A stretch of DNA of 64,000 nucleotides from Hwangdonia seohaensis (GCF_031932625.1 NZ_JAVSCK010000003.1:310001-374000); one strand, 5' to 3'. Positions 36,461 through 43,700 are shown, counted from the stretch's first letter. Numbers and translations: made by a program. The notes: a model not told the origin generated them from the letters alone.

Positions 36461-36515
36461 TGTGATTAAAGAGACCATAAATGGTTTTTGAAATCAAATC
36501 ATAAATAAAAACCAT
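36449..36515. promoter_or_regulatory. Operator-like repeats before the ribbon-helix-helix gene
   Basis: GACCATAAAT occurs twice (36449-36458, 36473-36482), followed by the inverted pair ATGGTTTTT (36481-36489) / AAAAACCAT (36507-36515). The last overlaps the start codon of the ribbon-helix-helix gene, which suggests autoregulation (inference). Confidence 0.45.
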
Positions 36516-37032
36516 GAATAAACCCACAAGAACAGCTTCAATTAACCTAAAGTTGCCTGACGAACTAAAAGCAAAATTAAAAACCAAGGCGGAAATAAAA
36601 CAGCAAACAGTTTCTAAATATATACGGGAATTGTTATCCAATTATTTTGATGGATCGTTGTGCAAAAATGAAATGGTCAGAGATGAAAAAAAATCTTTTA
36701 TTAACTCTACGGGCTTTTTAAAACTCATTGTTTGGATGTATTCCAAAAAGCGTTCTGGAACAAAAATTGAAACCCAAACCGATCTTGATAATTACATGGG
36801 AACGCTAAAAAAAATCGAACAACATTTGCCGGAAAACTTGGTAAAAGAATTTGATAAAGTATTATTTGATCTTTTAAGAGTGGCTAATTTAAATTCGGAT
36901 TGTTCTAGTGTTTTTCAATTTGCGGATGGTTCAAGCTCAACACCCCAATTTGACTTTGAAAAATTCGAAAAATACATATATCAGTTTGAAAAACCATTAA
37001 CAATTCCAGATTCGTTAAAGAAAAGATTCTAA
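36514..37032 (+). CDS. Ribbon-helix-helix (CopG-like) DNA-binding protein
   Basis: 172 aa. The N-terminal ~45 residues (TASINLKLPDELKAKLKTKAEIKQQTVSKYIRELL) have the strand-helix-helix pattern of CopG/MobC-like proteins. The C-terminal 120 residues are helical and unrecognised. Probably a regulator or mobilisation accessory of the tRNA-fMet element. Confidence 0.65.
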   Translation: MNKPTRTASINLKLPDELKAKLKTKAEIKQQTVSKYIRELLSNYFDGSLCKNEMVRDEKKSFINSTGFLKLIVWMYSKKRSGTKIETQTDLDNYMGTLKKIEQHLPENLVKEFDKVLFDLLRVANLNSDCSSVFQFADGSSSTPQFDFEKFEKYIYQFEKPLTIPDSLKKRF

Positions 37033-37063
37033 AAAAAGAAAATAATATAAAAGTGATAATTAT

Positions 37064-37101
37064 CGTGATAAAAAGATGATAAAAAAATATCACGCTGTTT
37101 T
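37064..37101 (+). terminator. Possible terminator after the ribbon-helix-helix gene
   Basis: CGTGATA (37064-37070) and TATCACG (37088-37094) are followed by CTGTTTTT. The long A-rich loop makes this a weak call. Confidence 0.4.
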
Positions 37102-37507
37102 TGCTCCATGGGTTTTTAATGGTTTTGTTATTTAATTCCCCATTTTAAAGGGGTTTTGGGGTGCAAATAAGAGTGCAAAATTCTTTTTGCAGCAAATGTG
37201 AAGTGATAATATTTTAGTGTTGTTATGTGTAAATTCAATAAATTATTGTTTTATACAACGTGTTTAAATAATTATACTTGGTTTTCTACATGTTTTAAGC
37301 ACCTCATTTAGCAAATACAACAGAGCCCGAAAGTATGGCATTAATATATAGAATGGTAGCTTAAATGAAAAAGTGTAAAACTAGGGTTGATTGAACAAGG
37401 AATAATTTGCGAAAACAAGGTTATGCCATAGTGAAAGGAGTTGTCTTTTTAAGAGAACTTTGTTTCTAGTTTAGCTTAAAATTGCTTGTTTTTTAACTCA
37501 GTTCTTT
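37095..37507. other. Non-coding stretch between the tRNA-fMet element and the cassette array
   Basis: No convincing reading frame. It contains a possible degenerate cassette-border repeat (37316-37445). Near the array edge, AGAACT (37456 region) faces AGTTCT (just before 37508), and CTTTGTT occurs twice around these. If the array has an attI-like entry site on this side, it must lie here. Nothing else is identifiable. Confidence 0.4.
37316..37445. repeat. Possible divergent cassette-border repeat (R0)
   Basis: Begins TACAAC and ends GTTGTC, with inner arms TATGGCAT (about 37336) and ATGCCATA (about 37421), so the geometry resembles the true bodies further right. The sequence is otherwise different and no unit-specific matching end was found. 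Low confidence. Confidence 0.35.
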
Positions 37508-37518
37508 GTTGTAAAACG

Positions 37519-38208
37519 TTATTTATTTTGTTCCGTTAAATTTATTCTTTTAAAAAATCCGTAATCAGACAATTCATTTACATACATTTTCTCTTTAGGG
37601 TAAAATTCAAAATTTATGCTACTATATTCAGGTCGATTGTCTTTTTCATTTTCTTTTAGTCTAAAGAATTGCAAATAATCTACTATTCCATCTGTTTCTC
37701 TAATCCAAATTCCGCCTTTTTGAATAGTTAGTGTGTCGGTTTGTAAGTTTCCGTGTTTTCTTTCGATTCCGTAAAAAGTAAGCTGGTATTTACTTTCTTT
37801 TACTTTATCAAAATAGTATAAATGTTTTTCATTCCAACCAGATTTATTCTGGTAATATTTTATGTTGACATTTATATCTTCATAGTTTTTGTTTTCTGTT
37901 TTTATATAACCATTGTCTGAATTTCCATTGTTTAGCGATAAATCAAGGGATTTAATAACATTGTTTGAATCAATTTCTGTAATGAGTCCAGTTTCAACTT
38001 CATAACTTTTTTTTGATGTAAAATTTGATGTTGAATCGAGAATCACAGTTCCACTTCTGTGACTATCATAATTTCCGCTATATGTGTATTTATAGATTAC
38101 TTTTTCACTATTATGAATCTTCTGTATATAAACGCTTGCTAATTTTTCATTATAATCACAATTCGAAAGAATCAAGGTCATAAATAAAATGTACAGAAGT
38201 TTCTTCAT
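37519..38208 (-). CDS. Cassette 1: lipoprotein of unknown function
   Basis: 229 aa. A short signal ends LILSNC, a probable lipobox, followed by DYNEKLA. The rest is beta-rich (KVIYKYTYSGNYDSHRSGTVILDSTSNF ...) with no recognised domain. It fills the whole cassette: the stop is 11 bases from the left edge and the ATG is 4 bases from the right barcode, so its promoter must lie in body R1. Confidence 0.7.
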   Translation of the reverse strand: MKKLLYILFMTLILSNCDYNEKLASVYIQKIHNSEKVIYKYTYSGNYDSHRSGTVILDSTSNFTSKKSYEVETGLITEIDSNNVIKSLDLSLNNGNSDNGYIKTENKNYEDINVNIKYYQNKSGWNEKHLYYFDKVKESKYQLTFYGIERKHGNLQTDTLTIQKGGIWIRETDGIVDYLQFFRLKENEKDNRPEYSSINFEFYPKEKMYVNELSDYGFFKRINLTEQNK

Positions 38209-38215
38209 AATGTTT

Positions 38216-38308
38216 TACAACGGTTGGTATAAGATTAGTGCGCCAACCAAAAAATAAGGTCGCTAATCGTTAATTTGCAACAGCGCATTAATTTTATACG
38301 ATGTTGTA
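38216..38308. repeat. Cassette-border body R1 (type A, 93 bp)
   Basis: TACAAC...GTTGTA ends. The left arm GGTTGGTATAAGATTAGTGC can pair with the right arm GCGCATTAATTTTATACG. Alternatively GATTAGTG pairs with CGCTAATC in the middle. The body is identical to R7, 4.7 kb away, apart from the outer barcode bases. Confidence 0.85.
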
Positions 38309-38333
38309 CAATGTTTTTTTAAATCAGTTTATA

Positions 38334-38654
38334 ATGTCAGATGTAGATTTTGATAAGTTATTCAATAAAGAACCTAAAGATGTTCGTTTTTTGTGGTCAA
38401 ACAAAGAAAAGTCAGAGGTCAAAGCGTTTTATGAGCCAAAAGATGTTTTGAAAACTCTTATTGATGTTTTGGATAGTCCAAAATTCAATGAAAATGTTTT
38501 AGCAAATCATCTATTGATTCTATCGACAGCCTTTTCCATTCAACACCTTTCCCGTTTTGGACACGAAGATAAATTTTATCAAGAGCTATATCGTCTATGT
38601 CAAAACCATATTTCTGGTCAGACAACAAATCGTGAAAAATCAACAGGTCATTAA
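38334..38654 (+). CDS. Cassette 2 plus-strand small protein
   Basis: 106 aa, acidic, unknown (MSDVDFDKLFNKEPKDVRFLWS...). It starts 31 bases from the left cassette edge. Its 3' end overlaps the minus-strand gene of the same cassette by 170 bases, the largest overlap in the array, so one of the two frames may be non-coding. Both have an ATG near their own cassette edge. Confidence 0.55.
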   Translation: MSDVDFDKLFNKEPKDVRFLWSNKEKSEVKAFYEPKDVLKTLIDVLDSPKFNENVLANHLLILSTAFSIQHLSRFGHEDKFYQELYRLCQNHISGQTTNREKSTGH

Positions 38655-38820
38655 ACTCAAATAGTTTGAAATCAATTCTGGTATATTCTCCGTCTTTAAT
38701 TTTTAAAATCATTAGTTTTTTGTCTAATGACAAAGGTGGTAAAACGTATTCAGTTCCGTTTCCAACGTTCCATCGTGAGTATGTTACGTCTAAATCATTG
38801 TTTTCAAAATGTTTATTCAT
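38485..38820 (-). CDS. Cassette 2 minus-strand small protein
   Basis: 111 aa, unknown (MNKHFENNDLDVTYSRW...). It is a beta-rich N-terminal half with a hydrophilic helix at the end. The ATG is 24 bases from body R2. It converges on, and overlaps, the plus-strand gene of the cassette. Confidence 0.6.
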   Translation of the reverse strand: MNKHFENNDLDVTYSRWNVGNGTEYVLPPLSLDKKLMILKIKDGEYTRIDFKLFEFNDLLIFHDLLSDQKYGFDIDDIALDKIYLRVQNGKGVEWKRLSIESIDDLLKHFH

Positions 38821-38844
38821 TTAATGTTCTGTTTTTAAATATTG

Positions 38845-38940
38845 TACAACGGTTGGTATAAGGATAGTGCGCCAATGAAAAGAAAGTCACTATCCATTAA
38901 CTAAGCATCGTATGGCGCATTATTTTTATACGGTGTTGTA
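38845..38940. repeat. Cassette-border body R2 (type B, 96 bp)
   Basis: TACAAC...GTTGTA. The outer arms are GGTTGGTATAAGGATAGTGC and GCGCATTATTTTTATACGG. TGCGCCA pairs with TGGCGCA, and GGATAGTG pairs with CACTATCC (mutually exclusive pairings). Identical to R3. Confidence 0.88.
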
Positions 38941-38953
38941 GCAAGTTTTTATT

Positions 38954-39199
38954 ATGGAGTATAAAGATAAAGAAAACGAGTTGTTCTTTAAGTCATGTTT
39001 TGAATTAGATAAATGCACTGGTTTAATCAGTCCTGTTATTCAAAAGATGTTTTCGGCTCAAAAATTATTTGACAACAATGAATTAAATTACAGAGAGGCT
39101 ATAAAAGACATTGAAGACAAGGAAAGGTTTTTAAGCATTCTTAATTGTCTTTCTTTCGCTTTAAAAGAGTTTGACTCCTTCTCATATAGTAGTCGTTAA
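38954..39199 (+). CDS. Cassette 3 plus-strand small protein
   Basis: 81 aa, helical, unknown (MEYKDKENELFFKSCFELDK...). The ATG is 19 bases from the cassette edge, directly after the conserved GTTTTTATT. The 3' end overlaps the minus-strand partner by 59 bases. Confidence 0.6.
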   Translation: MEYKDKENELFFKSCFELDKCTGLISPVIQKMFSAQKLFDNNELNYREAIKDIEDKERFLSILNCLSFALKEFDSFSYSSR

Positions 39200-39419
39200 G
39201 CTCAGGATTGTCTTTGTAAAGACTAGATAATTCGGCGGCTAATTTAGATGCGTTTTCTAATTCGTGGTTTCCGATTTCTCTTGAATCTAATCCGCCTAAA
39301 AGTGTCATTATGATTCTCTTGTCAGATTCCGAGTAAAATGAATTGTATTTCATGTCTGTTTCTAACTTTGTCATTTCTTTGTCTTTAATAGCAGATGCTA
39401 ATTGTTTTATTCTATCCAT
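39141..39419 (-). CDS. Cassette 3 minus-strand small protein
   Basis: 92 aa, helical and charged, unknown. The segment LGGLDSREIGNHELENASKL followed by ..NPELNDYYMRRS shows weak similarity to the cassette 4 minus-strand protein (LGGRDYSNSERKLAQDI ... NKEYYQDRL), suggesting a shared family. The ATG is close to body R3. Confidence 0.6.
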   Translation of the reverse strand: MDRIKQLASAIKDKEMTKLETDMKYNSFYSESDKRIIMTLLGGLDSREIGNHELENASKLAAELSSLYKDNPELNDYYMRRSQTLLKRKKDN

Positions 39420-39440
39420 TGGTGTTCTGTTTAAATTTGC

Positions 39441-39536
39441 TACAACGGTTGGTATAAGGATAGTGCGCCAATGAAAAGAAAGTCACTATCCATTAACTAA
39501 GCATCGTATGGCGCATTATTTTTATACGGTGTTGTA
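39441..39536. repeat. Cassette-border body R3 (type B, 96 bp)
   Basis: Same sequence as R2 from TACAAC to GTTGTA. It separates cassette 3 (barcode end TTGCTACAAC) from cassette 4 (barcode start GTTGTAATTA). Confidence 0.88.
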
Positions 39537-39558
39537 ATTAGTTTAAATCCCATTTACC

Positions 39559-39798
39559 ATGTCTATTGTAAAATCAGAGTGTGTTCAAGAAATAGATCTA
39601 ATAAAAGGAGCTCTCCCTAGAGTAATTAAAAAAATCTTTCAGTCAGAGACTTATATTGTCAGTGACGAGCAATTTTTTAATATTGTGGTTAAAGACCCTG
39701 AGAAACTAAACGAATTATTGTCTAACCTTTTATCGTCTTTACAATCTTTTTCAGACGGTCTTGATAGTACTCTTTATTCTGGCTTTCGTGGTCGATAA
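39559..39798 (+). CDS. Cassette 4 plus-strand small protein
   Basis: 79 aa, helical, unknown (MSIVKSECVQEIDLIKGAL...). It starts 28 bases from the cassette edge and overlaps the minus-strand partner by 77 bases at the 3' end. Confidence 0.6.
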   Translation: MSIVKSECVQEIDLIKGALPRVIKKIFQSETYIVSDEQFFNIVVKDPEKLNELLSNLLSSLQSFSDGLDSTLYSGFRGR

Positions 39799-39988
39799 AG
39801 TACTGTCCGATGTCTTGCGCTAATTTTCTCTCGCTATTGGAATAGTCACGCCCACCTAATACTAAGTACTTAAGGGCATTTCTTTTCGTAGCATCTTTAA
39901 TTTTAGCATTGTCGAATACGGACTGTAATTGTCCGAAATCTAAATCTATGAATTGATCGCAAAAAACTTGAAATTCGTTTCTTTTCAT
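39722..39988 (-). CDS. Cassette 4 minus-strand small protein
   Basis: 88 aa, unknown (MKRNEFQVFCDQFIDLDFGQ...). The C-terminal half resembles the cassette 3 minus-strand protein (LGG.D ... LA ... N.EYY..R). The start is near body R4. Confidence 0.6.
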   Translation of the reverse strand: MKRNEFQVFCDQFIDLDFGQLQSVFDNAKIKDATKRNALKYLVLGGRDYSNSERKLAQDIGQYFIDHESQNKEYYQDRLKKIVKTIKG

Positions 39989-40008
39989 TTGGGTTGGTTT
40001 AAATTAAT

Positions 40009-40104
40009 TACAACGGTTGGTATAAGGATAGTGCGCCAATGAAAAGAAAGTCACTATCCATTAATTAAGCATCGTATGGCGCATTATTTTTATACGGTGT
40101 TGTG
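40009..40104. repeat. Cassette-border body R4 (type B, 96 bp)
   Basis: As R2 but with one C-to-T change (ATTAATTAAGC for ATTAACTAAGC) and a GTTGTG right end, because the last bases belong to cassette 5. Confidence 0.88.
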
Positions 40105-40116
40105 TGACGTTTTATT

Positions 40117-40260
40117 ATGTTTAAGTCGGTTTATAATTTTATTAAATCAGTTTTCAATTCAGATAATTGGATTCCTTTTAGAACACATTATAAACGTGAA
40201 TTTAAGTGTTATAAGTTCTTTTTCATTACTGTCGCTAAAATCAGTCGCAAGATTCATTAG
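40117..40260 (+). CDS. Cassette 5 small ORF at the left edge
   Basis: 47 aa, basic and aromatic (MFKSVYNFIKSVFNSDNW...). It starts 18 bases from the cassette edge after the same GTTTTATT leader as its equivalents in cassettes 3 and 6, which is the main support. No homology recognised. Confidence 0.4.
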   Translation: MFKSVYNFIKSVFNSDNWIPFRTHYKREFKCYKFFFITVAKISRKIH

Positions 40261-40304
40261 GAAGCATTGCGATTTACAAATAAATTCGTCTAATTACATT
40301 CGTT

Positions 40305-40592
40305 ATGGATTTAGTATTAAAAAAATTAAATAAAGCGAAACAACTTTTAAATCTGTCAGAAGATGAATTTAAAGGTATTTGTCTAGCTATTGAAGAAATG
40401 AAAATTAAAGAAAAACACGATTTATTTTATATAAGTCAACAATTAAATGACATTAAAGAGATTGAAGTTCTTTGTCAGCGTATATTAAAGCGTTCAGAAA
40501 AGCGAGAAAATTCAGGTCAACCGACAAGAATTTCCCTTGTAGAAGCGATGAACGATGCGATTGAGGAAGAGCTTTCAAGAAAGACATCGTAA
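40305..40592 (+). CDS. Cassette 5 plus-strand small protein
   Basis: 95 aa, helical (MDLVLKKLNKAKQLLNLSED ... EAMNDAIEEELSRKTS), unknown. Follows the 47-codon ORF by 44 bases. Two small plus-strand ORFs in one cassette is an exception in this array. Confidence 0.55.
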   Translation: MDLVLKKLNKAKQLLNLSEDEFKGICLAIEEMKIKEKHDLFYISQQLNDIKEIEVLCQRILKRSEKRENSGQPTRISLVEAMNDAIEEELSRKTS

Positions 40593-40677
40593 CTCTGTGT
40601 AATTTTTCGAGTTCTTCTTTTGTTTTGTTATTTTCATAGTTCAAAATTTTATTATTAACGTGTCTTAAATGACACAC
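40453..40677 (-). CDS. Cassette 5 possible minus-strand frame
   Basis: A 74-codon frame opposite the plus-strand gene that would start with GTG inside the border, or with a TTG eleven codons later. It fits the tail-to-tail pattern of the array (..LEKLHRVTMSFLKALPQS..) but has no ATG. Low confidence. Confidence 0.25.
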   Translation of the reverse strand: MCHLRHVNNKILNYENNKTKEELEKLHRVTMSFLKALPQSHRSSLLQGKFLSVDLNFLAFLNALIYADKELQSL

Positions 40678-40770
40678 AACGGTTGGTATAAGGATAGTGC
40701 GCCAATGAAAAGAAAGTCACTATCCATTAATTAAGCATCGTATGGCGCATTATTTTTATACGGTGTTGTA
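40675..40770. repeat. Cassette-border body R5 (type B, 96 bp)
   Basis: Same as R4 internally (ATTAATTAAGC variant). Left end CACAAC (cassette 5), right end GTTGTA (cassette 6). Confidence 0.88.
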
Positions 40771-40782
40771 AACAGTTTTTTT

Positions 40783-41019
40783 ATGTCAGACAATAACTCG
40801 GTTTTCCAAGACGATTTAAATAAAATCAGACATGACATTGAGTGTTCATCAAATGAGATTAAGTTTTTAATTCCTAACTTAATTACTAAAATCGAATACA
40901 ATAAAGTAGTCAATAGTTTGTCAAATCCGTTAAACCTGAATGAAGAACAGTTAAGAGAATACTTGAAAGAAACTAAATCCTTTGTTTCGCTTCTTGAATC
41001 TTACTGTAAATCTGTTTAA
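40783..41019 (+). CDS. Cassette 6 plus-strand small protein
   Basis: 78 aa, helical, unknown (MSDNNSVFQDDLNKIRHDIE...). The ATG is 18 bases from the cassette edge, right after GTTTTTTT. It overlaps the minus-strand partner by 47 bases. Confidence 0.6.
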   Translation: MSDNNSVFQDDLNKIRHDIECSSNEIKFLIPNLITKIEYNKVVNSLSNPLNLNEEQLREYLKETKSFVSLLESYCKSV

Positions 41020-41275
41020 GTTCATTTTTTGCCATTGTATTGTTGTCTATTAACCTTGATACAACAATACCAATCGAACATAAAGGACCGAATGACATTT
41101 TTGAGATATCATTAAGCAAAGCATCTTTAAGGCGGTATTCAAATTCCGAAATGCTACTTGATTTTATTTCTAATACCATATAGTGCATATCGTCATAGGT
41201 TTTGTCTTTATATTTATTTATAAACCTCTGTAATTCGATTTCGTGCTTTTCTGTTGGACTTGAATGTTTGTTCAT
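40973..41275 (-). CDS. Cassette 6 minus-strand small protein
   Basis: 100 aa, unknown (MNKHSSPTEKHEIELQRFIN...). The middle contains a hydrophobic stretch (MSFGPLCSIGIVVSRLI) too short and polar to be a clear membrane helix. The ATG is 22 bases from body R6. Confidence 0.6.
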   Translation of the reverse strand: MNKHSSPTEKHEIELQRFINKYKDKTYDDMHYMVLEIKSSSISEFEYRLKDALLNDISKMSFGPLCSIGIVVSRLIDNNTMAKNELKQIYSKIQEAKQRI

Positions 41276-41297
41276 AAATGTATTGTTTTTAATTGTT

Positions 41298-41488
41298 TAC
41301 AACGGTCTTGTATATGGCTCGTAGCGTGCAAATTATGAAATTATTTTCGGATTAAGCACGAGCCAAATTTTTTAATTTTCTTATTACCTTTTTCTCAATA
41401 AGCCAAATTAAAAAATTTGGCGGACTGGCAAATATGCCTTAACTTCGTTTAAGCAACTGATTAGCTATGAGCTATATACGTTGTTACC
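41298..41488. repeat. Cassette-border body R6 (type C, 191 bp)
   Basis: TACAAC...GTTACC. The left arm GTATATGGCTCGTAGC pairs with the right arm GCTATGAGCTATATAC. Alternatively GGCTCG..GTGC pairs with GCACGAGCC. An inner 17-bp perfect inverted repeat (GCCAAATTTTTTAATTT and its complement) forms a separate hairpin. It has the same architecture as types A and B but different sequence, so pairing rather than sequence is conserved. Confidence 0.85.
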
Positions 41489-41498
41489 ACCAGTTTTT

Positions 41499-42086
41499 TT
41501 ATCCGATGTTGTTTGTGTTTTCCTTTACCCATTTTATCATAATTCCCAACGCCATTTTAAATTGAAAAATTTCGCCTAAATCAAAACTTGGTTCTGGACT
41601 TGACAAAGGATGTTCATAAAAGCACGAAAATATTTTACTTGGTACATTTTCAGGTTCTGAAAGTTGATTAAATTCATTAGCGTAGAAACCCAATCGGCTG
41701 ACAATAAAACCCATCAGTTCGTTTTCAGCTGTCGGAATGTTATAAGTTCGTGCTTGGTCAACAATCTTCATTATATATTTTGGATTGTTTATTGGATTGT
41801 CAGGATTATTTTTTGAATAATACCACATTGCTATTGTTGAATTGAACAGAATAACTTCAAATTTACCTTCGTCAGTTAAATCTTTATATGCTTGTTTTAA
41901 TTCTACAATTCCGCCTTTTGCAATCATAAATACTCTATCCTCAATGGTAAAATTTCCAAATGGTGTTTCTGTATATTTTGATTTGTTTTTAGCCGGTTCG
42001 TAGCTCTGATTGTTTAATGGATTTGAAGGGTCGTTTAAAGCATCTTTAATTTCTTTTTTTGATTTGAAAATGTCGAATAGTCCCAT
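41499..42086 (-). CDS. Cassette 7 gene c, unknown protein
   Basis: 195 aa, soluble, mixed alpha/beta (MGLFDIFKSKKEIKDALNDP...). Third gene of a three-gene minus-strand operon that fills cassette 7; the gaps are 11 and 3 bp. Its stop is 16 bases from the left cassette edge. Not recognised. Confidence 0.65.
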   Translation of the reverse strand: MGLFDIFKSKKEIKDALNDPSNPLNNQSYEPAKNKSKYTETPFGNFTIEDRVFMIAKGGIVELKQAYKDLTDEGKFEVILFNSTIAMWYYSKNNPDNPINNPKYIMKIVDQARTYNIPTAENELMGFIVSRLGFYANEFNQLSEPENVPSKIFSCFYEHPLSSPEPSFDLGEIFQFKMALGIMIKWVKENTNNIG

Positions 42087-42097
42087 TTTTTAATTTA

Positions 42098-42493
42098 TTA
42101 GTTAAACATTTGATTTGATTTCCACTCCATATATTCTCCGATTTCATCGAGCATTTTTTGTTGTGGATAGTTATGTGGATAAGTCCATTTGTGATTATGT
42201 TTCCCTAACATTGCCATTTGACCAACCCATTCAATTTCGGTTTTATTGAAGGTTTCTGTAATAATGAAATTTGTTGCAGTTGTTTGTCCTTCTGCTCGAA
42301 TATGGATTTGGTCTCGCGTAACTTTTACAACTTTTGCGCTTGGTTCTTGAGTTAGCTTGCCAACAAGAAATTCATATTTTTTAGCCATTCCGCCTTGCAT
42401 ATCAACTTGGCGTTTTAGCATTTGGTCTTTATCACGAAAAAAATTATATAGAACAAAGCCAATAATTCCGATTATTAGTAAAATCCAAATCAT
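42098..42493 (-). CDS. Cassette 7 gene b, membrane-anchored protein
   Basis: 131 aa. One N-terminal transmembrane helix (IWILLIIGIIGFVLYNFF) followed by a basic stretch and a beta-rich soluble domain. Middle gene of the cassette 7 operon. Not recognised. Confidence 0.65.
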   Translation of the reverse strand: MIWILLIIGIIGFVLYNFFRDKDQMLKRQVDMQGGMAKKYEFLVGKLTQEPSAKVVKVTRDQIHIRAEGQTTATNFIITETFNKTEIEWVGQMAMLGKHNHKWTYPHNYPQQKMLDEIGEYMEWKSNQMFN

Positions 42494-42496
42494 ATT

Positions 42497-42895
42497 TTAA
42501 ATATTATCAATTAGTTGTGGTGGAATAGTTTTTTCAATTTTATAATATGCTGGACCTTTGTCTAAAACTTCTTGAACGATATTAGACATTTCGAGTTGTT
42601 CCGCCATAATATGTAATTTTCCGACTGTTTGTTGATAAGCATACATTATTGTTATAAAACCTCTTTGAATTGTTGGAACTATAATTTTCGCATCGATAGC
42701 TATATTTCCTTCTTCAATTCTGTCATCTACACCTTTAGATGCGATAAATGCAATTGCAAGTAATGTTTCTCCAAATTCGGAACGACTTGGATTTTGCTGA
42801 ATTTGTGGATAGACGTCTTGAACCATAACATTAATTCCGTTGAAGGCTTTTGCTAATCGGTTAAATTCTTTTCCTTTTTTTAAAAAATTGAACAT
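42497..42895 (-). CDS. Cassette 7 gene a, unknown helical protein
   Basis: 132 aa, helical (MFNFLKKGKEFNRLAKAFNG...). First gene of the cassette 7 operon, starting 22 bases from the right barcode, so its promoter must lie in or near body R7. Not recognised. A three-gene cassette of unrelated small proteins could be an accessory or defence module, but nothing in the sequences proves that. Confidence 0.65.
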   Translation of the reverse strand: MFNFLKKGKEFNRLAKAFNGINVMVQDVYPQIQQNPSRSEFGETLLAIAFIASKGVDDRIEEGNIAIDAKIIVPTIQRGFITIMYAYQQTVGKLHIMAEQLEMSNIVQEVLDKGPAYYKIEKTIPPQLIDNI

Positions 42896-42920
42896 AGGCT
42901 TGAATTTTTTTCAAATTGGT

Positions 42921-43013
42921 GGTAACGGTTGGTATAAGATTAGTGCGCCAACCAAAAAATAAGGTCGCTAATCGTTAATTTGCAACAGCGCATTAATTTT
43001 ATACGATGTTGTG
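42921..43013. repeat. Cassette-border body R7 (type A, 93 bp)
   Basis: Body identical to R1; the left end is GGTAAC (cassette 7) and the right end GTTGTG (cassette 8). Confidence 0.85.
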
Positions 43014-43028
43014 TTTAGTTTTTATTCA

Positions 43029-43196
43029 ATGTCGGAAGAATTAATTGTTTCCAAAGATGTAAAAGAATTAAGAAGTAAAAAACACATTAACGTAGCAATT
43101 ACAATTGTTAAGTTATTAAAAGGTTATAGTGTTTCTGATATTAGTCAAATTATACGAGTAACAGAAACATTAGTTAAAGATAACTCTAAGTTATAA
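43029..43196 (+). CDS. Cassette 8 first plus-strand small protein
   Basis: 55 aa (MSEELIVSKDVKELRSKKHI...). The central GYSVSDISQIIRVTETLVKDN could be a short helix-turn-helix of the kind that reads DNA, but this is weak. It starts 21 bases from the cassette edge and overlaps its minus-strand partner by 6 bases. Confidence 0.5.
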   Translation: MSEELIVSKDVKELRSKKHINVAITIVKLLKGYSVSDISQIIRVTETLVKDNSKL

Positions 43197-43340
43197 CCTG
43201 TTTTCTATATTACTGTTTAACAATCTTAATTTACCTGATAAATCTTTGTTAGATTTTTTTAGGTTTTTTACTTCTGTTTTTAATTGTTCCGTTACAGAAA
43301 CTAAATCGCTTATAGCGTCTAAAATGTTTTGTTCATTCAT
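43191..43340 (-). CDS. Cassette 8 first minus-strand small protein
   Basis: 49 aa from the ATG at 43338-43340, a coiled-coil protein (ILDAISDLVSVTEQLKTEVK then heptads). Longer starts at 43358 (ATG) or 43379 (GTG) would run into the degenerate internal border. Unknown. Confidence 0.45.
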   Translation of the reverse strand: MNEQNILDAISDLVSVTEQLKTEVKNLKKSNKDLSGKLRLLNSNIENRL

Positions 43341-43353
43341 AGGTGTTGTTTTT

Positions 43354-43396
43354 AACATCGTATTTTTTGTCAGTCGCACGCAACAGTTGCGCTCTG
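43354..43396. repeat. Internal degenerate border within cassette 8
   Basis: CGCAACaGTTGCG (about 43380-43391) has the AAC/GTT edges of a border with the ~90-bp body missing. AACATCGTAT at 43354-43363 is the reverse complement of ATACGATGTT, the right end of a type A body. This suggests a collapsed or inverted border between two former units. Confidence 0.35.
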
Positions 43397-43415
43397 CTAA
43401 GGTCAGTAAAAAGTT

Positions 43416-43700
43416 ATGTCTTTAAAATCCGAAATAGAACCAAAAAAAAACGAGATAGCCAATGCCGATGCTATTAAAGAGTTTCTTTACCATAGCCTTA
43501 AAGAAAAGGACTTAAAAGAACTCGACCAAATGTTTACTTCTTTAGAGGGTCAGAATTTTACAAACTTTGATGATGATTGTATAAATGTATATTTAGCCAA
43601 AATTAAACTTTTAGGTCTTATTTGTTCCAAATCTCCAACAAGCCTTCGTTCAGTTCGTCTAAAAAATCCAAACATTTCTTTGCTTGTAACTGACCATTAG
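43416..43700 (+). CDS. Cassette 8 second plus-strand small protein
   Basis: 94 aa, helical, unknown (MSLKSEIEPKKNEIANADAI...). It overlaps the minus-strand partner by 83 bases tail-to-tail. Confidence 0.55.
   Translation: MSLKSEIEPKKNEIANADAIKEFLYHSLKEKDLKELDQMFTSLEGQNFTNFDDDCINVYLAKIKLLGLICSKSPTSLRSVRLKNPNISLLVTDH

Noticed and set aside
38216..43013. CRISPR array
   Set aside because: The repeats are 93-191 bp palindromes with coding spacers of 0.4-1.5 kb and no cas genes.
38216..43013. Bodies as transposons (MITEs) inserted between genes
   Set aside because: Insertion would give matching direct repeats on the two sides of the same body. Instead the two sides differ, and the matches are inverted across each cassette.
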